A DNA stretch of 64,000 nt from JAWCLZ01 sp038850275 (GTDB lineage: Archaea; Halobacteriota; JAWCLZ01): NCBI GenBank assembly GCA_038850275.1, contig JAWCLZ010000006.1:1-64000 (forward strand), written 5' to 3'. The translations under genes were made by a program, and so were the position numbers. Below, piece after piece: positions 26,738 through 35,492 of this stretch; within the stretch, counting starts at the first letter, position 1; each line of letters begins with the position of its first letter. The notes beneath the pieces are model-generated. The model worked only from the letters and a program-made list of their open reading frames with translations, was not told the origin of the DNA and did no database searches.

Positions 26738-28285
26738 ATGACGATTGTAAGCATAACCCCTGATTTAGCACTAGACATAGGCTATACCTACGCTGGTGGC
26801 TTGGGTACACTAGAGGGAGATAGGTTCTATGGCGCTGCAGAAGCAGGACTGGATTACATAGTTATAACTTTTTTCTATTTCAATGGCTATGCTAAATATG
26901 AATTCAATGAAAATAGCGATCCAATTCCAACTCCCCAGCCTCAACCTATTGAGTTCATCAATAAATTGACCCCGGGTGAGAAATTTACCGTTGAACTCAA
27001 AGGCGAGAAGGTCTTAATAGAGCCGCTTGAATATAAGCTTGGCACGGCTAAAGCAGTTTTCATTAAACCAATATCTCCAGAGTGGGCAGTAAAACTAGTT
27101 GATAGATTATATATCGAGAAAGACCAAGAAGAAAAGTTTTATAAATATTTACTTTTAGCCAAGGCAGCCAGTGAGTATATAAGGAGAATTGGGATTGAAA
27201 AAATTGATTACATCGATCTTCAAGAAGCCTATGTAGCTATACTTCCACTTGTATTAAGAATCCCAGGCAAGATTAGACTAGTAATTCACACCCCAGGTCC
27301 CTGGGGGCATCCTAGTTATCCAAGATATTTATTTGAAAGAGAATTTGGATTCAAATTTGTTGAAGAAAACATAGTATCAACAACCTTAGGCTTGGCCTGC
27401 GCTAGAGAGGGAATAACTGTTTCAGCAAAGCACTATGATATCACTTCAAGAGTATTCCCCCATTTTATGGATAAACTCAGGTATATAACTAATGGTATTT
27501 GCATTGGAAGATGGATGGATCCAGAGCTTCAAAAGCTCTATGAAAAAGGAAAGCTTGAGTTGGAAAATTTTTTAGAGATAAAAAACAAGTTGAGGCAGGA
27601 GCTATTGAAATTGATCAGCACTTATAAGAAGATCGATGCAGATGAGAAAATGATCGTTGCTTGGGCAAGGAGACTTGTGCCCTATAAAAGACCTGAGTTC
27701 ATAACGAGATTCATCGAAGAAAATAGAGATCTACCTATAATATTTATACTAGGAGGGAAAGCACATCCATTCGATGGAATTGGACTGCGGTATATGAAGA
27801 AATTTAAGGAATTAAGCAAGCAATTTGAAAACGTAGTCTATTTTCACGATTATGATGTAGCAAATGCAAAGGCTATCTTTAAAGGAGCTGACTTGCTCTT
27901 ATTCATGCCATTCTCAGGCTGGGAAGCATGTGGAACAAGTTTTATGAAGGCGGGAGTAAATGGAGTACCAACTTTAGCCTCGAGAGATGGCGCGGCAATT
28001 GAATTCATAGTTGATGGCGTTAACGGCTGGCTATTTGGCACAGACTTAAGAGAACTATGGAGCCTTGAGGAACCGAGGAGTATTGATTTGAATGAGAGGG
28101 AATATGAAGAATTCAGGTTAAAATTCCTTGAAATTATTAATATCTTCAAATCTCAGCCTGAGCTCTATCATAAAATAGCTCTCAATGCAATGAGTTCATT
28201 TCTCCCAAGGGTTAATATAATGCGAGTGCTTCACGAGTACTATCCCAATTTAATACATATACATAAGATCCCCAAGCAAAGATGA
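26738..28285 (+). CDS. Alpha-glucan phosphorylase-like glycosyltransferase
   Basis: About 515 residues, related to the short archaeal/bacterial alpha-glucan phosphorylases (GT35 group). N-terminal YAGGLGTLEGD corresponds to the GGLG donor/acceptor loop. Also present are WARRLVPYKRPEFI, GGKAHPFDGIG and, near residue 400, WEACGTSFMKAGVNGVPTLASRDG, which holds the lysine that carries pyridoxal phosphate in the family. It is shorter than most phosphorylases (700-850 residues). A glycogen synthase-like role cannot be excluded. The ATG at 26738 is used; a GTG at 26720 is possible. Confidence 0.75.
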   Translation: MTIVSITPDLALDIGYTYAGGLGTLEGDRFYGAAEAGLDYIVITFFYFNGYAKYEFNENSDPIPTPQPQPIEFINKLTPGEKFTVELKGEKVLIEPLEYKLGTAKAVFIKPISPEWAVKLVDRLYIEKDQEEKFYKYLLLAKAASEYIRRIGIEKIDYIDLQEAYVAILPLVLRIPGKIRLVIHTPGPWGHPSYPRYLFEREFGFKFVEENIVSTTLGLACAREGITVSAKHYDITSRVFPHFMDKLRYITNGICIGRWMDPELQKLYEKGKLELENFLEIKNKLRQELLKLISTYKKIDADEKMIVAWARRLVPYKRPEFITRFIEENRDLPIIFILGGKAHPFDGIGLRYMKKFKELSKQFENVVYFHDYDVANAKAIFKGADLLLFMPFSGWEACGTSFMKAGVNGVPTLASRDGAAIEFIVDGVNGWLFGTDLRELWSLEEPRSIDLNEREYEEFRLKFLEIINIFKSQPELYHKIALNAMSSFLPRVNIMRVLHEYYPNLIHIHKIPKQR

Positions 28286-28299
28286 AATAATAGTTAATA

Positions 28300-29463
28300 G
28301 TGCATATGGTGCAAATGATTGCTCAAGCGTTAGCCTCTGAAAAACTGCAGGCTTACCTCATTATTAGCGAGAGCGTGCACAACGCAAATATGTACTACGC
28401 CACGAGATTTACAGCTCCTGATCCATTTGTGTATATACAAATGGAGAAGAAAAAGGTCTTGCTTGTTTCACATATGGAGTATGAAAGAGCAAAGAAAGAA
28501 TCCATCGTAGAAGACGTCAGGTCGCTTCTAGATTATGGAATTAGGGAGAAGCTCCACGAGTTTAAAGACGCAGATAAAGCCCTCGCTCAAGCTCTTAAGC
28601 GATTCTTTGAGGAGGAGCAAATTCAGAAAATAGGTGTACCACGCGATTTCCCAGCTTATTATTTCGAGGAACTCCGAAGTTCAGGTTTCTTAATAGTGTT
28701 CTTGGATAAAATTATAGAGAGAGCTCGAGAGGTTAAAACCTTGGAGGAAATTGCGTATATAGAAAAAGCTCAATTTGCTTGCGAAGAAGCAATGAAGCAA
28801 GCTCGAGAAGCCATTAAAGGAAGCGTGGAAAAAAATGGTATTCTGTTTAAAAGAGACGTGGCATTAACATCTGAAAAAATTCGAAGCTTGATAGAGGTGA
28901 AACTTGCGGAACTTGGATGCAGCGCAGAGGGAACAATCGTGGCTTCTGGAAAGCAAGCTTCAGATCCTCATTGCACTGGCACTGGTTTTATATTAAGCGA
29001 TTCTCCAGTTGTAATAGACATATTCCCTAGGCTTAAAAAGGAAAGATATTACGCAGATATGACAAGAACCTTCTTCCCTGGAACTCCAAATAGGAAGTTT
29101 AAGGAAATGTATAATTCTGTATTAAAAGCTCAGAATTTAGCTCTAAGGCTAATAAAGCCAGGTGTAACTGGAAGAGAAGTCCACGAGGCAGTTTGCGATT
29201 CCTTTGCTGAAGATGGTTACAAGAGCTTGAGAGATGGCAAGATATCGCGTGGCTTTCTACATAGCACTGGCCACGGAATTGGTCTAAGTGTGCACGAAAT
29301 GCCTAGTTTGAATGAGATCGGCGGTGATTTAAAAGAGGGCAATGTAGTTACAGTTGAACCTGGGTTATATGACCCTGATGTAGGCGGGGTTAGAATCGAA
29401 GATATAGTAGTGGTGACTAAAAATGGAATTAAAAATTTAACAAGATTTCCCAAGGACTGGTGA
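28300..29463 (+). CDS. pepQ: M24 family Xaa-Pro peptidase
   Basis: A metallopeptidase releasing residues next to proline, 387 residues with an N-terminal creatinase-like domain (1-140) and the pita-bread catalytic domain. Metal ligands can be seen in VIDIFPRLKKERYYADMTRTF-like strands (two aspartates), HSTGHGIGLSVHE and the glutamates of VTVEPGLY and GGVRIED. Start may be GTG 28300 or ATG 28315. It is followed 4 bp later by methionine aminopeptidase, a second M24 enzyme. Confidence 0.88.
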   Translation: MHMVQMIAQALASEKLQAYLIISESVHNANMYYATRFTAPDPFVYIQMEKKKVLLVSHMEYERAKKESIVEDVRSLLDYGIREKLHEFKDADKALAQALKRFFEEEQIQKIGVPRDFPAYYFEELRSSGFLIVFLDKIIERAREVKTLEEIAYIEKAQFACEEAMKQAREAIKGSVEKNGILFKRDVALTSEKIRSLIEVKLAELGCSAEGTIVASGKQASDPHCTGTGFILSDSPVVIDIFPRLKKERYYADMTRTFFPGTPNRKFKEMYNSVLKAQNLALRLIKPGVTGREVHEAVCDSFAEDGYKSLRDGKISRGFLHSTGHGIGLSVHEMPSLNEIGGDLKEGNVVTVEPGLYDPDVGGVRIEDIVVVTKNGIKNLTRFPKDW

Positions 29464-29467
29464 TTAA

Positions 29468-30352
29468 ATGGAATTTACTAAGGAGGAGGAACTAGAGCGG
29501 TATAGAAAAGCTGGGAAGATCTTATCAGAGGTAAGAACAGAGGCTGTGAAAAAAGTTCGAGTTGGAGCGAGCATTCTTGAAACTGCAAATTATATTGAAG
29601 CACTCATTAAAGAAAAAGGCGCGCTTCCAGCATTCCCCTGCAATATCTCGAGAAATGATGAAGCAGCTCATGCTACACCTTCTAAAAACGAAACAGCCTG
29701 CTTCAAGGAGGGGGACTTGGTTAAGTTGGATATTGGTGTGCATATCGACGGTTATATAGCGGATACAGCTATAACAGTTGATCTAGGAGATAATAAAGAA
29801 CTTGTTAAAGCAGCGGAATCTGGACTTGCAAGTGCAATTAAAACCCTGCACGCTGGAGTTAGCACTTCAGAGATAGGAGAGGCGATTGAGAAAGCGATCA
29901 ATGAATTTGGCTTTAAACCAGTTGTAAATTTAACAGGCCATGGATTAATGCGATATATACAGCATGCTTCACCTCAGATTCCAAATCGAAAAGTGGAGAA
30001 GGGAGTGATTTTAAAGGCAAATGATGTGATCGCTCTCGAGCCTTTTGCAACTAATGGAATAGGGAGAGTGGTTGAGGGCACAGTTGTGGAAATCTACTCC
30101 CTAATAGAAGCAAAGCCAGTTAGATTACCGCAGGCTAGGCAGCTTTTAAAGGAGATCGAGCCATATAAAACCTTGCCTTTTGCAAAGCGCTGGCTTCATA
30201 CCCCTCGCTTGGAGATGGCGCTTAGGCAGCTTGAGTCAATTGGTGCTATTAGAGGCTACCCAGTGCTTCGAGAAGAATCAGGGGGATTGGTCTCGCAGGC
30301 AGAGCATACTGTAATCGTAACTGAAGATGGATGTGAAGTTATAACTCTCTAG
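29468..30352 (+). CDS. map: Methionine aminopeptidase, type II
   Basis: Removes the initiator methionine. 294 residues, archaeal type II. Metal ligands: DIGVHIDGYIADTAITVD (two aspartates), GHGLMRYIQHASPQIPN (histidine), IALEPFATNG (glutamate) and SQAEHTVIVTEDG (glutamate). The insertion between the last two ligands carrying YPVLREESGGLVSQAEHT is the type II mark. It is part of the pepQ-map-trmY unit. Confidence 0.96.
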   Translation: MEFTKEEELERYRKAGKILSEVRTEAVKKVRVGASILETANYIEALIKEKGALPAFPCNISRNDEAAHATPSKNETACFKEGDLVKLDIGVHIDGYIADTAITVDLGDNKELVKAAESGLASAIKTLHAGVSTSEIGEAIEKAINEFGFKPVVNLTGHGLMRYIQHASPQIPNRKVEKGVILKANDVIALEPFATNGIGRVVEGTVVEIYSLIEAKPVRLPQARQLLKEIEPYKTLPFAKRWLHTPRLEMALRQLESIGAIRGYPVLREESGGLVSQAEHTVIVTEDGCEVITL

Positions 30353-30354
30353 AG

Positions 30355-30948
30355 ATGCGCACTTTCATATTATATGCTCGAAAAGCTAGAACAGATGCGA
30401 ATTTTAATATTCACGAGCTAGCTAAGAGCGGGCGGCTGGATATAGTTGCTAGATGCCTGCAGGCTTCTCTCTATCTATCTCGAGGAATAAGGAGAGATGC
30501 AGCATTATATGCAGTTTTAAATGGCCCCCCAAATCCACCTAAAACCATTTGGTTCAATGGGAGCGAGTTCAAAGGCATTGCTGTGGATGAAATCTCGATC
30601 GCAAGGTGCTTGAAAAAAGCCCTCTTTTTTAACATAGGTAAATCGAAGGAATGGAATTTGGTATCAGATGGGGTTTATATCTCCTGTAGAAGTTTTCAAG
30701 AAATAGTTGCTATGGCTGCAGAGAGGGCTGGGCAGATCTATATATTGCATGAGAAAGGGGAGGATATTAGAAATGTTAAACTCTCAATGGAGGCTTTCTT
30801 CATACTTGGAGATCACCTTGGTCTGCCTTTGAAGGAGGAAAGATTCTGCGAGAGATATGGGGCTTTAAAGATCTCGGTTGGCCCTAAGAGCTATCTAGCT
30901 TCGCAGTGTATAACTTTGATCAATGCGGAGTTAGATAGAATACAATGA
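30355..30948 (+). CDS. trmY: tRNA (pseudouridine(54)-N1)-methyltransferase TrmY
   Basis: A SPOUT-fold methyltransferase making m1-pseudouridine 54 in archaeal tRNA, 197 residues. Family segments: the N-terminal FILYARKARTDANFN, AALYAVLNGPPNPPKTI, and the SAM-knot region FFILGDHLGLP. It starts 2 bp after map. Its last 18 bp overlap the convergent M52 protease gene. Confidence 0.93.
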   Translation: MRTFILYARKARTDANFNIHELAKSGRLDIVARCLQASLYLSRGIRRDAALYAVLNGPPNPPKTIWFNGSEFKGIAVDEISIARCLKKALFFNIGKSKEWNLVSDGVYISCRSFQEIVAMAAERAGQIYILHEKGEDIRNVKLSMEAFFILGDHLGLPLKEERFCERYGALKISVGPKSYLASQCITLINAELDRIQ

Positions 30949-31404
30949 TACCCCTAATTCGCTTAGGATTAAACCTACAACTTTTTGAAGCGCCTCATAT
31001 ACCTCGGGAGAGAGTGCCATTCCCTCTTCCACTTTTTGAATTTCCACGCCATAGAACACGATCTCAGGAAGGGGTTTTGTTTTTCCAATTTCTAGAGTTT
31101 GATGCAGATTTATATAGTGGAGGAAGTAAGCTGAGCAATCGCAGGCTTGAAATTGATCAAGGGAGAAGCGAAAAATTCTACCAGGTGTATCGCCACTACT
31201 AACTGCATCAATTATTATAATTTTATCTGCACCCTCGAGATAATTTGCTATTTCGATTTCGCCCTTGCCTCCGTCTATTAACAAGACATTGCTTGGCAGT
31301 TCGTGTTTCATAAGTTCTCCTAGTACGTATATCCCAAAGCCATCATCGCATTTCAGTATATCGCCTAATCCAATGATCTTAATCACAGCTCTAAGGTGAG
31401 GCAT
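30931..31404 (-). CDS. M52 hydrogenase maturation protease family protein
   Basis: A 157-residue protein of the HycI/FrhD/HyaD family, which clips the C-terminus of NiFe-hydrogenase large subunits. The nickel-recognition motif is GLGDILKCDDGFG, with aspartate where GxGN is usual. The second acidic site is IIIDAVSSGDTPG and a histidine lies in FLHYINLHQTL. No hydrogenase subunit is in the window, so its target must be elsewhere, or it has another role. Confidence 0.8.
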   Translation of the reverse strand: MPHLRAVIKIIGLGDILKCDDGFGIYVLGELMKHELPSNVLLIDGGKGEIEIANYLEGADKIIIIDAVSSGDTPGRIFRFSLDQFQACDCSAYFLHYINLHQTLEIGKTKPLPEIVFYGVEIQKVEEGMALSPEVYEALQKVVGLILSELGVSLYSI

Positions 31405-31483
31405 TGAATTTTTATAAATCTATCTCTTCTAAATAAAAATTAAAATAATTAAAAACAAATAAATAAATAATTAATTTAATAAA

Positions 31484-32572
31484 TTAATTAGAGAAATTGC
31501 GTCTGAGTATTAAAGCACTCACTAGTGCGACTGCGATGGTGAATAACTCAAAGCCTGGAACTGCAGATGGGATGCCTGCTTGAATGGTAATCACATGCTC
31601 TGAGAACTTTTGTACATAGACTATGACTTGAGCTCCATCTGCTCCCAGTGTAACTAGATACTTTGAGGTTTCATTTTTAATTCTTGCATTGATAAGATCT
31701 TGAATACTACTCGCTTGAGGAATTTCTTTACCATCAATCATTACCTTAAAGTCACCGCTCTGGATAGCCCCTAGAACTTCTTTATCTATATTGAAAACAA
31801 TGAATTTACCCTCCGGAGTTGGGGAGTTAACAACAACGCTTATAGTTTTATTTTCCCCGTCCACGCTGGTAATATTTAACGTTAAATCTGTATAGATAAC
31901 TACATCCAGAGCATTCTTGCCTCTTATGTGCAACTCTGCACCTACATGATTCTGCTCCATCTCTCGCATCATCTCTCTATAAGTAACTCGCTCGCCATAG
32001 TCCAAACATGGCTTTGCCCTGAAGATGAGCTTTCCATGAACAAGCGTTGCATTTATAATATTATCTTTAACCTCAAAGCTTCCTTGACCAGCGATCATTA
32101 AGGTGCCATTGAAGTTCATATTGCTGAGTAAAATTGTTCTATTGTTGATGACGTTAATATTTATATCACTTGCAACAGTGAGGTTAACCACTGTATTTTT
32201 CACTGCATCTATCTTGAGCAGTCCAGTTGGATTATCGTGGATATCGACTTTCACGCCATTTGCGATCTCAATCTTTATCTCAGCGCCAGCACTCTTGACC
32301 TTCTGAGGAGGAGAGATTTCAATGCTCTCAAATACCACTGTGCCATCTATAGTATAGTTCGAGATCTTTTCTTCACACTTAAAATCTGTAAAGCTACCCA
32401 TATAGCGGTTTTCGTGCATTTCAAATTTCAATTCCCTTATTTGTTCTCTTACTTGCTCTCTTAGTCTCTCGCGCTCCTGTTCCTGTACTGGTGTTTTATT
32501 CTCCTTAGCAGCAAGTACTCCAATTGATGTAAATAGCACTGCTAGGAGTAATATTGCTATTATTTTCCTCAT
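31484..32572 (-). CDS. Exported surface protein with PGF-CTERM-like anchor
   Basis: A 362-residue protein with an N-terminal signal peptide (RKIIAILLLAVLFTSIGVLA), a charged coil at 24-50, then a beta-rich body with repeated asparagine-rich turns suggesting a beta-helix-like exported domain. It ends PGFELFTIAVALVSALIL followed by RRN, which matches the archaeosortase PGF-CTERM signal (PGF, membrane helix, basic tail). It is the third gene of a set coupled by ATGA overlaps. Function unknown; probably lipid-anchored on the cell surface. Confidence 0.8.
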   Translation of the reverse strand: MRKIIAILLLAVLFTSIGVLAAKENKTPVQEQERERLREQVREQIRELKFEMHENRYMGSFTDFKCEEKISNYTIDGTVVFESIEISPPQKVKSAGAEIKIEIANGVKVDIHDNPTGLLKIDAVKNTVVNLTVASDININVINNRTILLSNMNFNGTLMIAGQGSFEVKDNIINATLVHGKLIFRAKPCLDYGERVTYREMMREMEQNHVGAELHIRGKNALDVVIYTDLTLNITSVDGENKTISVVVNSPTPEGKFIVFNIDKEVLGAIQSGDFKVMIDGKEIPQASSIQDLINARIKNETSKYLVTLGADGAQVIVYVQKFSEHVITIQAGIPSAVPGFELFTIAVALVSALILRRNFSN

Positions 32573-32724
32573 TCTTTCTCACCTCTCTTTCGATTGAATT
32601 GAATCAAATGCTTAAGCCCTAAATTTGCAAGCAATTTTTCTGCGGCTAATGGGAAATCTCGGTCTATATTTTTCATCAAGAGTTCAACCTCTGATTCGAC
32701 ATCGGATTCGATATCAATATTCAT
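32569..32724 (-). CDS. 51-residue micro-protein between two exported-protein genes
   Basis: An open frame of 52 codons, MNIDIESDVESEVELLMKNI to a basic C-terminus. It overlaps the upstream gene's stop and the downstream gene's start by ATGA in both cases. The double overlap, and a gap that would otherwise be unexplained, support it being translated. It has an acidic N-terminus, is probably helical, and carries no signal peptide or cysteines, so it should stay in the cytoplasm. No known family. Confidence 0.65.
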   Translation of the reverse strand: MNIDIESDVESEVELLMKNIDRDFPLAAEKLLANLGLKHLIQFNRKRGEKE

Positions 32725-33323
32725 TTTTCAACCCTCCTTCTATTTTCATTGATCCTTTCAATTTTTTGAGTTGGAGTCTCATATCCTTCTTGAGGCAAAG
32801 CAGTTTCATTTACCTTTATCTGCCATTCACTAGTGAACCTATTCTTAAGTTCCCTGTGCCTCTCCTCAAGCACTCTAAATTTTTGCTTCTCCACAAACTC
32901 CCTTCCCAGCTCAGCGAGTGCTTTCTCTATGGACTGCATTAATCTCGAGTTACACGCTATTTTTAAGCCAAGGGCGCGCATCCCAACTGTAAATGCATCT
33001 TGAGTTATGGTGTTATTAGCAAGCGCCATTTTCAGCTCCTCTCGCTCTACAGCGATTTCATTCAATGCCAAGCTGAAGCTACTTTGGCGCTCCTCAATCA
33101 GTCTTAAGCGCTCTTCCTTATCTGCTTGAGTGTACTTAGCCTTGAAGATAAAATCCTCTATATCTGCTCTCTGAGCTGCTATGGTTTCTTTGAATGCTAA
33201 GCTTAATTCAAATCCAGTGCCAAATTTTTGCGATTGAGCAGCATTAGTAGAAGCGAGGAGAAGCATAATGATTATGAGGATTCCTTTATGGATTCCTTTA
33301 TGCAGCCTCAATGTTTTAATCAT
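32721..33323 (-). CDS. Exported helical protein
   Basis: A 200-residue protein with an N-terminal hydrophobic segment (ILIIIMLLLASTNAAQSQ) consistent with a signal peptide, followed by a highly charged, almost entirely helical body. The heptad patterns suggest a coiled coil, loosely like periplasmic helical-hairpin metal or chaperone proteins. There are no metal-binding clusters. It is the first gene of the three-gene set, followed by the micro-protein through an ATGA overlap. Function unknown. Confidence 0.7.
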   Translation of the reverse strand: MIKTLRLHKGIHKGILIIIMLLLASTNAAQSQKFGTGFELSLAFKETIAAQRADIEDFIFKAKYTQADKEERLRLIEERQSSFSLALNEIAVEREELKMALANNTITQDAFTVGMRALGLKIACNSRLMQSIEKALAELGREFVEKQKFRVLEERHRELKNRFTSEWQIKVNETALPQEGYETPTQKIERINENRRRVEK

Positions 33324-33553
33324 CTTTGTTTCACCAAAAAAATATAGAACTTGCTAAGAGATAAAGCTAACTAAAGTTCTGATTGTAAAATAAAGCTCTA
33401 TTTTAGTCCAAAATAGTTTAAAAAGAAAAAAAATAGTTTAAATCGATTCAAAACTTAGAATTTGCCTTAGTTTTCTAGGCCATTTTTTATTTATTTTGGG
33501 TAATTTTTATTTAAATTGAAGATTAACATATAATAGCAGGAGGAAGGTTTGAT
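33324..33553. promoter_or_regulatory. Divergent intergenic region
   Basis: 230 bp of A/T-rich sequence between the exported-protein operon and AMP phosphorylase. AAAATAGTTTA occurs twice near 33410-33440, 16 to 20 bp apart. A strong ribosome site AGGAGGAAGG lies at 33538-33547, ahead of the TTG start of AMP phosphorylase. No gene is visible. Confidence 0.4.
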
Positions 33554-35074
33554 TTGAAACTTCAAGCTCAGATTCTGGACGTAGAGATCGGGAAATATAG
33601 AGTTATCCTCAATAAACTCGATGCAGATGAAATGGGAATCAGACCAGGGGATAGGGTGAGAGTTCGCAACGCAGATAGCGTTACAGCAATGGTTGAAATC
33701 TCTGAATTCATGTATGAAAAAGGAGTGGCAGGTGTTTATAAAGATGTTAAAGAGAAACTTGGTTTAAAAGGTGGAGAATACATCGAAATTACCCCGGCAC
33801 TTCGCCCTCGCTCTATATCCGCTATTAAGAAAAAAATGAATAGAGAAAAGCTAACTCCCGAGGAAATCCACGCAATAATAAAGGATATTGTGGATGGGAA
33901 TCTCAGCGACGTGGAACTCACTGCCTTTGTAACCTCTACCTACATCCACGGAATGGATATGGATGAGATAGAGTGGATGACTCGAGCAATGGTAAAGACA
34001 GGGGAGAAAATTGAGTTCGATACCCATCCTATTATGGACAAACACAGCATTGGAGGAGTACCCGGGAATAAGATTTCCTTGATAGTGGTGCCAATAGTTG
34101 CAGCTGCAGGATTGATGATTCCAAAGACGAGTTCTCGAGCTATCACAGGTGCTGCTGGTACCGCTGATCTAATGGAAGTTCTCGCTCCAGTTGAATTCAG
34201 CGCTAGCGAGGTTAAAAAAATGACCGAGAAAATAGGAGGAGTAATAGTCTGGGGAGGAGCGACAAATATAGCTCCAGCGGATGATAAAATTATAGAAGCA
34301 GAATATCCCCTTTCAATAGACCCACATCCACAACTACTAGCCTCGGTTATGGCAAAAAAATTTGCTGTAGGCGCGGATAGCGTGGTAATAGACATTCCAG
34401 TTGGCTCTGGAACGAAGATCTCAACTTTGATGCAGGGCAGAAAAATCGCTCGAGATTTTATCGAGCTAGGCGAGCGCTTGGGAATAAGAGTGGAGTGTGC
34501 TATAACTTATGGTGGCTCTCCAATAGGGAGAACTATAGGCCCTGCCCTCGAAGTTAAGGAAGCATTGAAGGTGCTTGAAACAATGCAGGGCCCGAAGAGT
34601 TTAATTGAAAAATCCACAAATATAGCAGGTATTTTACTTGAAATGGGAGGAGTTGCATCAAGAGGCCTTGGTAAAGAAGTAGCAACTTCTATTTTAAGCT
34701 CAGGGAAGGCGCTGAAAAAACTTAAGGAGATAATAGAAGCACAGGGCGGCAATCCCAACGTAACCTCGAATGATATTCCAGTGGGCGATAAAACTGCAAA
34801 TATCGAAGCTCAAGCCACGGGCTATGTGATTGAATTCGACAACAAAAGAATAGTTGAAATCGCAAGAGTCGCAGGCGCCCCTAAAGATAAAGGCGCTGGG
34901 GTTCAAATTCATAAGAAGAAGGGGCAGTATGTTGAAAAAGGAGAGCCCATCATTACAATATATGCTGAAAAGGAATGGAAACTAACGAATGCAATAAAAT
35001 GCGCCCAGCGTGAGTATCCAGTGGTAGTTGAGGGCATGGTGCTTGAGAAACTTGAGCAAACCAAGGAGCTTTGA
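33554..35074 (+). CDS. deoA: AMP phosphorylase
   Basis: Archaeal nucleoside monophosphate phosphorylase, converting AMP and phosphate to adenine and ribose 1,5-bisphosphate. 506 residues: an N-terminal archaea-specific domain (1-85), then the thymidine phosphorylase fold with DKHSIGGVPGNKISLIVVPI near residue 160 and SSRAITGAAGTADLMEVL near 193. The TTG start follows AGGAGGAAGG. In archaea with type III RuBisCO it feeds the AMP salvage pathway; RuBisCO is not in this window. Confidence 0.92.
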   Translation: MKLQAQILDVEIGKYRVILNKLDADEMGIRPGDRVRVRNADSVTAMVEISEFMYEKGVAGVYKDVKEKLGLKGGEYIEITPALRPRSISAIKKKMNREKLTPEEIHAIIKDIVDGNLSDVELTAFVTSTYIHGMDMDEIEWMTRAMVKTGEKIEFDTHPIMDKHSIGGVPGNKISLIVVPIVAAAGLMIPKTSSRAITGAAGTADLMEVLAPVEFSASEVKKMTEKIGGVIVWGGATNIAPADDKIIEAEYPLSIDPHPQLLASVMAKKFAVGADSVVIDIPVGSGTKISTLMQGRKIARDFIELGERLGIRVECAITYGGSPIGRTIGPALEVKEALKVLETMQGPKSLIEKSTNIAGILLEMGGVASRGLGKEVATSILSSGKALKKLKEIIEAQGGNPNVTSNDIPVGDKTANIEAQATGYVIEFDNKRIVEIARVAGAPKDKGAGVQIHKKKGQYVEKGEPIITIYAEKEWKLTNAIKCAQREYPVVVEGMVLEKLEQTKEL

Positions 35075-35445
35075 TCTTGAGCTGGTATAAGGAGCTCCTC
35101 CCTACGACTTGCTCCATCTCTGATTATATTAAAAAATATTTTAAGAGAGAAGTAAAATTCGAGGTGGTTGCACAATTTGAAGTTTGCGATGAGATAATGC
35201 GAGAGTCTCGATATTCAATTGGAGATAGATCTCTTGTGGAAGCTTCAGAGTTCATACCAATATCGGATAACCCAGCTGACTTCATAGAGCTGGTTAGAGA
35301 GGGATATCTATCTATCGAGGAAATAATTTCATATAAAGGCTATAAAGTGGAATATAGATTGATAGCGAGGGATAATCGCTCCAGAAAACTATCCATATAT
35401 GGAGATATAGTTGTGGACTTGGTTGAGGAATATCTAGAGATATGA
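35071..35445 (+). CDS. Chorismate-lyase-like (UbiC/UTRA fold) protein
   Basis: A 124-residue protein. Segment MRESRYSIGDRSLVEASEFIPI (about 47-68) resembles the core of UbiC-type chorismate pyruvate-lyases, whose product is 4-hydroxybenzoate, and of the related DUF98 family. An arginine near the end of the middle strand (YRLIARDN) would be a candidate ligand. It overlaps the AMP phosphorylase stop by 4 bp (TTGA), or may begin 6 bp later. The assignment rests on weak similarity and should be treated as tentative. Confidence 0.4.
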   Translation: MILSWYKELLPTTCSISDYIKKYFKREVKFEVVAQFEVCDEIMRESRYSIGDRSLVEASEFIPISDNPADFIELVREGYLSIEEIISYKGYKVEYRLIARDNRSRKLSIYGDIVVDLVEEYLEI

Positions 35446-35491
35446 ATCAAGAGAAATCAAGAACAGATATGAATCAAAAGAAATCAAGAAC
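35438..35491. repeat. 27-bp tandem duplication
   Basis: Two adjacent copies of a 27-bp unit beginning AGATATGAATCAA, with one mismatch (G/A). The first copy spans the stop codon of the preceding gene. It probably arose by slippage and lies in the 47-bp gap between two convergent genes. Confidence 0.85.
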
Positions 35492-35492
35492 T

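Noticed and set aside
35438..35491. Start of a CRISPR-like repeat
   Set aside because: The two copies are directly adjacent without spacers, so it is a tandem duplication.
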